Below are positions 13,053 through 14,990 of a DNA stretch of 14,990 nucleotides, in pieces. Position numbers and translations under genes: made by a program. The stretch is from positions 1 through 14,990 of the forward strand of contig JBJTHJ010000039.1 of the NCBI GenBank assembly GCA_046094385.1. The letters run 5' to 3'. Position 1 is the stretch's first letter. Every line of letters begins with the position of its first letter. The DNA is from ZLKRG08 sp046094385. GTDB taxonomy: Bacteria > Actinomycetota > Actinomycetes > Nanopelagicales > Nanopelagicaceae. The notes under the pieces are model-generated. The model saw nothing but the letters and a program-made list of their open reading frames with translations. It did no database searches and was not told where the DNA came from.

Positions 13053-14228
13053 TTATGAATTTCGGAAGCTAGACCATGCCTTAACCCAATCTGCATACGG
13101 AATGCACTTAACATCTGTGCGTCCATCTAAGCAGGCTTCGGTTGGGGTCTTCCAGTAGTAAACATCTGACCAGTAATCAGTCTCTTCTGCGTGATACAAC
13201 TTGCAGTGATCCTTATTAGCAGTCAAAGCACAGGCCTTGGTATTTGCAGGAGCTTCACCGAAGTATTCGGCTGCCTGTGCATTTACCGCAGGGCTGATGA
13301 TGTGATTTAGCCACTTGTAGGCACAATCAATTGCTTCAGTCTTGGAAGAGATCATCCAAGTATCTGACCAACCGGTTGCTCCCTCTTTAGGCTTAACTGC
13401 ACCCACAGTCGCTTTCTCACCATTTAGTACATTGGCAATAACTTGCCATGAAGTTCCAACGGTGATGCTGCCACTTTGGACTGCGCCGATGTACTTGGTG
13501 TAGTCAGACCAGTATTCAGCAATCAAAGGCTTCTGTTGTTTCAAAAGCTCCAGTGCTGCATCGAATTGTGTTTGATCAAGTGCATACGGATCGGTGATTC
13601 CAAGTTCTGGCTTAGTTGACATCAAGTAGACCGCGGCATCAGCAATGTAAATTGCTGAGTCATATGCGGTGACTTTGCCCTTAGCAGGTGAATTTGGCTC
13701 CCAGACTACTGACCATGAGGTCGGTGCTGGGTTTACCTTTCCAATTGTGTATTGCAAGACGTTAGCGCCACGACCATGTGGAACACCATAATTCTTGCCA
13801 TCGATCGTATTCCAAGGGCGATCCTTCAAATTATCAAAGATGTCCTGGTAGTTTGGAATCAAATCTAAATTAACTGGTTGCAAGTCGCCACCATAAATTA
13901 GACGTAGTGAAGCATCACCAGATGCAGAGATTACGTCGTAACCTCCTGCTTGCATCAACTGAACTGCCTCATCTGATGTGCCGTAAGTCTTAACGTTTAC
14001 TGTGCAACCAGTTGCCTCTTCGAAAGGGGTGACCCAGTCGACATTTGGATCGGTTGATCCATCTTCGGCATAACCTGGCCAAGCAAGAACGTTGATCGTT
14101 CCTGGCGTATCTTTTAAGGGACCCTCGTAAGCGCCCCCCGTTGCATCCTTGCTGGAGCTCGAGCATCCCGCAAGGAGCAATGTACTTGCAGCAAAAATAG
14201 CTGCAATACCGCGAACTTTATTTCGCAC
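13053..14228 (-). CDS. potD: Spermidine/putrescine ABC transporter substrate-binding lipoprotein PotD
   Basis: The extracellular polyamine-binding protein that delivers substrate to PotBC. The 391 residues start with a lipoprotein signal peptide: basic MRNKVRG, a hydrophobic core, and lipobox LLAGC with C22 as the lipidated residue, followed by a Ser-rich linker. The mature part has the type II periplasmic-binding fold, with INVLAWPGYAEDG near 44-56, YDVISASGDASLRL near 95-108, YGVPHGRGANVLQY near 147-160 and VGTSWQVIANVL near 257-268. Several Asp, Glu, Trp and Tyr residues fit a cationic ligand, though the exact polyamine is unknown. It contains several Cys residues in its C-terminal part (near 303-367) that could form disulfides outside the cell. 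GTG 14228 has an AGGAGG Shine-Dalgarno 5 bases upstream, the strongest in the window, consistent with high expression. Confidence 0.92.
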   Translation of the reverse strand: MRNKVRGIAAIFAASTLLLAGCSSSSKDATGGAYEGPLKDTPGTINVLAWPGYAEDGSTDPNVDWVTPFEEATGCTVNVKTYGTSDEAVQLMQAGGYDVISASGDASLRLIYGGDLQPVNLDLIPNYQDIFDNLKDRPWNTIDGKNYGVPHGRGANVLQYTIGKVNPAPTSWSVVWEPNSPAKGKVTAYDSAIYIADAAVYLMSTKPELGITDPYALDQTQFDAALELLKQQKPLIAEYWSDYTKYIGAVQSGSITVGTSWQVIANVLNGEKATVGAVKPKEGATGWSDTWMISSKTEAIDCAYKWLNHIISPAVNAQAAEYFGEAPANTKACALTANKDHCKLYHAEETDYWSDVYYWKTPTEACLDGRTDVKCIPYADWVKAWSSFRNS

Positions 14229-14233
14229 GCTTC

Positions 14234-14239
14234 CTCCTT
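14234..14239 (-). promoter_or_regulatory. potD ribosome binding site
   Basis: On the minus strand AAGGAGGAAGC immediately precedes the potD GTG, giving a perfect AGGAGG at 5-base spacing. It fixes GTG 14228 as the start. It lies directly below the stem of the 10-bp hairpin at 14241-14266, so folding of that hairpin could influence ribosome access. Confidence 0.8.
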
Positions 14240-14240
14240 A

Positions 14241-14266
14241 TTTATTGCACGGCTTTGTGCAATAAA
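14241..14266 (-). promoter_or_regulatory. 10-bp hairpin or dyad just upstream of the potD ribosome binding site
   Basis: TTTATTGCAC at 14241-14250 is perfectly complementary to GTGCAATAAA at 14257-14266, with a 6-base spacer. As DNA it is a 26-bp dyad that could be an operator. As minus-strand RNA it is a hairpin that ends one base before the potD Shine-Dalgarno region. Its upstream arm is also the U-rich tract of the terminator-like hairpin at 14267-14287, so the two structures touch and may compete. Confidence 0.55.
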
Positions 14267-14287
14267 AACAGTGGAGTTTCCACTGTT
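14267..14287 (-). terminator. Intrinsic-terminator-like hairpin after potA
   Basis: On the minus strand AACAGTGGA pairs perfectly with TCCACTGTT (9 bp, 3-base loop) and is followed by TTTATT, so that a run of five T starts in the stem. This is a reasonable Rho-independent terminator 35 bases after the potA stop. Because potD, potB and potC follow on the same strand, it probably reduces rather than ends transcription, or potD has its own promoter. Confidence 0.6.
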
Positions 14288-14288
14288 A

Positions 14289-14307
14289 TCCCATCTTTGG
14301 AATGGGA
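14289..14307 (-). other. Small hairpin just after potA
   Basis: TCCCAT at 14289-14294 is complementary to ATGGGA at 14302-14307 around a 7-base loop. It is the first of three consecutive hairpins in the potA-potD gap when read on the minus strand. Six base pairs is weak on its own; it is listed because of the series. Confidence 0.35.
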
Positions 14308-14322
14308 ATTCTTAACCTTGCT

Positions 14323-14990
14323 TCAATCTCTCAACTCAAATTCGCTACTGGGGTCCCAACTCAAGGTGATCCGGCTATCTCTTAGCGCTTCGATATCGCT
14401 GGAATTCTCAGCTGTATTCTGTTTGAGCGCGACTAGATTGATCCCTAAATCAAGTTGCACTAGATATCTAGTAGCCGGTCCCAAGTACTCGACCTCCTTG
14501 ATCGTCCCTGCAGCGCTACGACCTACCGTGTCTCCTTTGGTCAATTGAATTTTCTCTGGTCTGACCGTAAAGGTGCCATCTCTACCAATTAGCGCTCTGG
14601 CTGCTTCCCCACTGATCAAATTGGAAACACCAACAAAATCTGCAACAAAGATGTTAGTTGGATTTTCGTATATCACCGAAGGCTTATCTATCTGTTGGAT
14701 CTTCCCTTTATCAAAGACTGCGATTCGATCGCTCATTGTTAGCGCTTCTTCTTGATCGTGAGTTACAAAGATGAAGGTAATACCCACTTCGCGCTGCAAC
14801 TCCTTTAACTCAATCTGCATCTGCTGTCTTAACTTCAAATCCAATGCGCCTAGTGGTTCATCAAGCAAAAGCACAGAAGGACGATTCACTAAAGCTCTGG
14901 CAAGTGCCACTCTCTGTCGTTGGCCACCAGATAGTTGATTAGGTTTGCGATTTTCATAACCTGTTAATCTAACTTGATCCAAAACCTTCA
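14323..14990 (-). CDS. potA: Spermidine/putrescine ABC transporter ATP-binding protein PotA (5' end missing)
   Basis: The ATPase of the polyamine importer. The gene enters from the right edge, so the Walker A region and start are outside; a TTG at 14982 inside the frame is not the real start. Visible in order are the ABC signature LSGGQRQRVALARAL, Walker B VLLLDEPLGALD, the H-loop VTHDQEEA, and then a C-terminal TOBE domain region that includes FVADFVGVSNLISGEA, TVRPEKIQL and a strand-rich end VEYLGPATRYLVQL. The layout is that of the PotA/MalK group rather than a bare ATPase. It is the first gene of the pot set seen here, 94 bases before potD. That gap is filled by three hairpins, one of them terminator-like. 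Confidence 0.9.
   Translation of the reverse strand, partial: KVLDQVRLTGYENRKPNQLSGGQRQRVALARALVNRPSVLLLDEPLGALDLKLRQQMQIELKELQREVGITFIFVTHDQEEALTMSDRIAVFDKGKIQQIDKPSVIYENPTNIFVADFVGVSNLISGEAARALIGRDGTFTVRPEKIQLTKGDTVGRSAAGTIKEVEYLGPATRYLVQLDLGINLVALKQNTAENSSDIEALRDSRITLSWDPSSEFELRD

Noticed and set aside
14323..14982. potA as a complete gene starting at TTG 14982
   Set aside because: The frame continues to the window edge, and the protein would lack Walker A. It is simply cut by the window.

Overview
The window reads as chromosomal DNA of a streamlined, moderate-to-low-GC actinobacterium, most likely a freshwater acI-type (Nanopelagicales) organism. This placement is an inference. It rests on a SepH-type cell-division protein, a family confined to Actinobacteria, carried with AT-tolerant codon use, very short or overlapping gene junctions, several TTG and GTG starts, and a polyamine ABC transporter. 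I see no rRNA, tRNA, CRISPR array, insertion sequence, prophage or integron, and no gap longer than about 130 bases without a gene.

Region 1 (1-4858, minus strand). Transcription runs from an inositol-monophosphatase-family gene through a possible 32-codon ORF, rplS (ribosomal protein L19, here with a long acidic tail), lepB (signal peptidase I), rnhB (RNase HII), yraN, comM/yifB and the start of a probable dprA that leaves the window. The junctions are tight: rplS and lepB abut, lepB and rnhB overlap, yraN and comM share ATGA, and comM and dprA overlap by 11 bases.

Region 2 (4876-7951). An MFS transporter and sepH lie on the plus strand, joined by an ATGA overlap. They converge on an alkaline-phosphatase-superfamily gene on the minus strand.

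Region 3 (7991-11298, plus strand). psuG and a PfkB-type sugar kinase (probably psuK) form a two-gene pseudouridine salvage unit. The psuG mRNA is probably leaderless. They are followed by a type IIA topoisomerase A subunit (ParC/GyrA-like) that stops after the breakage-reunion core and has no C-terminal beta-pinwheel domain.

Region 4 (11295-14990, minus strand). This is a spermidine/putrescine ABC transporter in the order potA, potD, potB, potC; potA is cut by the window edge. The potA-potD gap holds three consecutive hairpins, one of them terminator-like. The potD-potB gap holds a perfect 16-bp hairpin. Together they suggest that expression is tuned separately for the ATPase, the binding protein and the permeases.

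The observations most worth following are the topoisomerase A subunit without its C-terminal domain, the acidic tail on L19 with the repeat-rich leader and small ORF before it, and the RNA structures inside the pot operon. I found no clear evidence of a wholly new multi-gene system.
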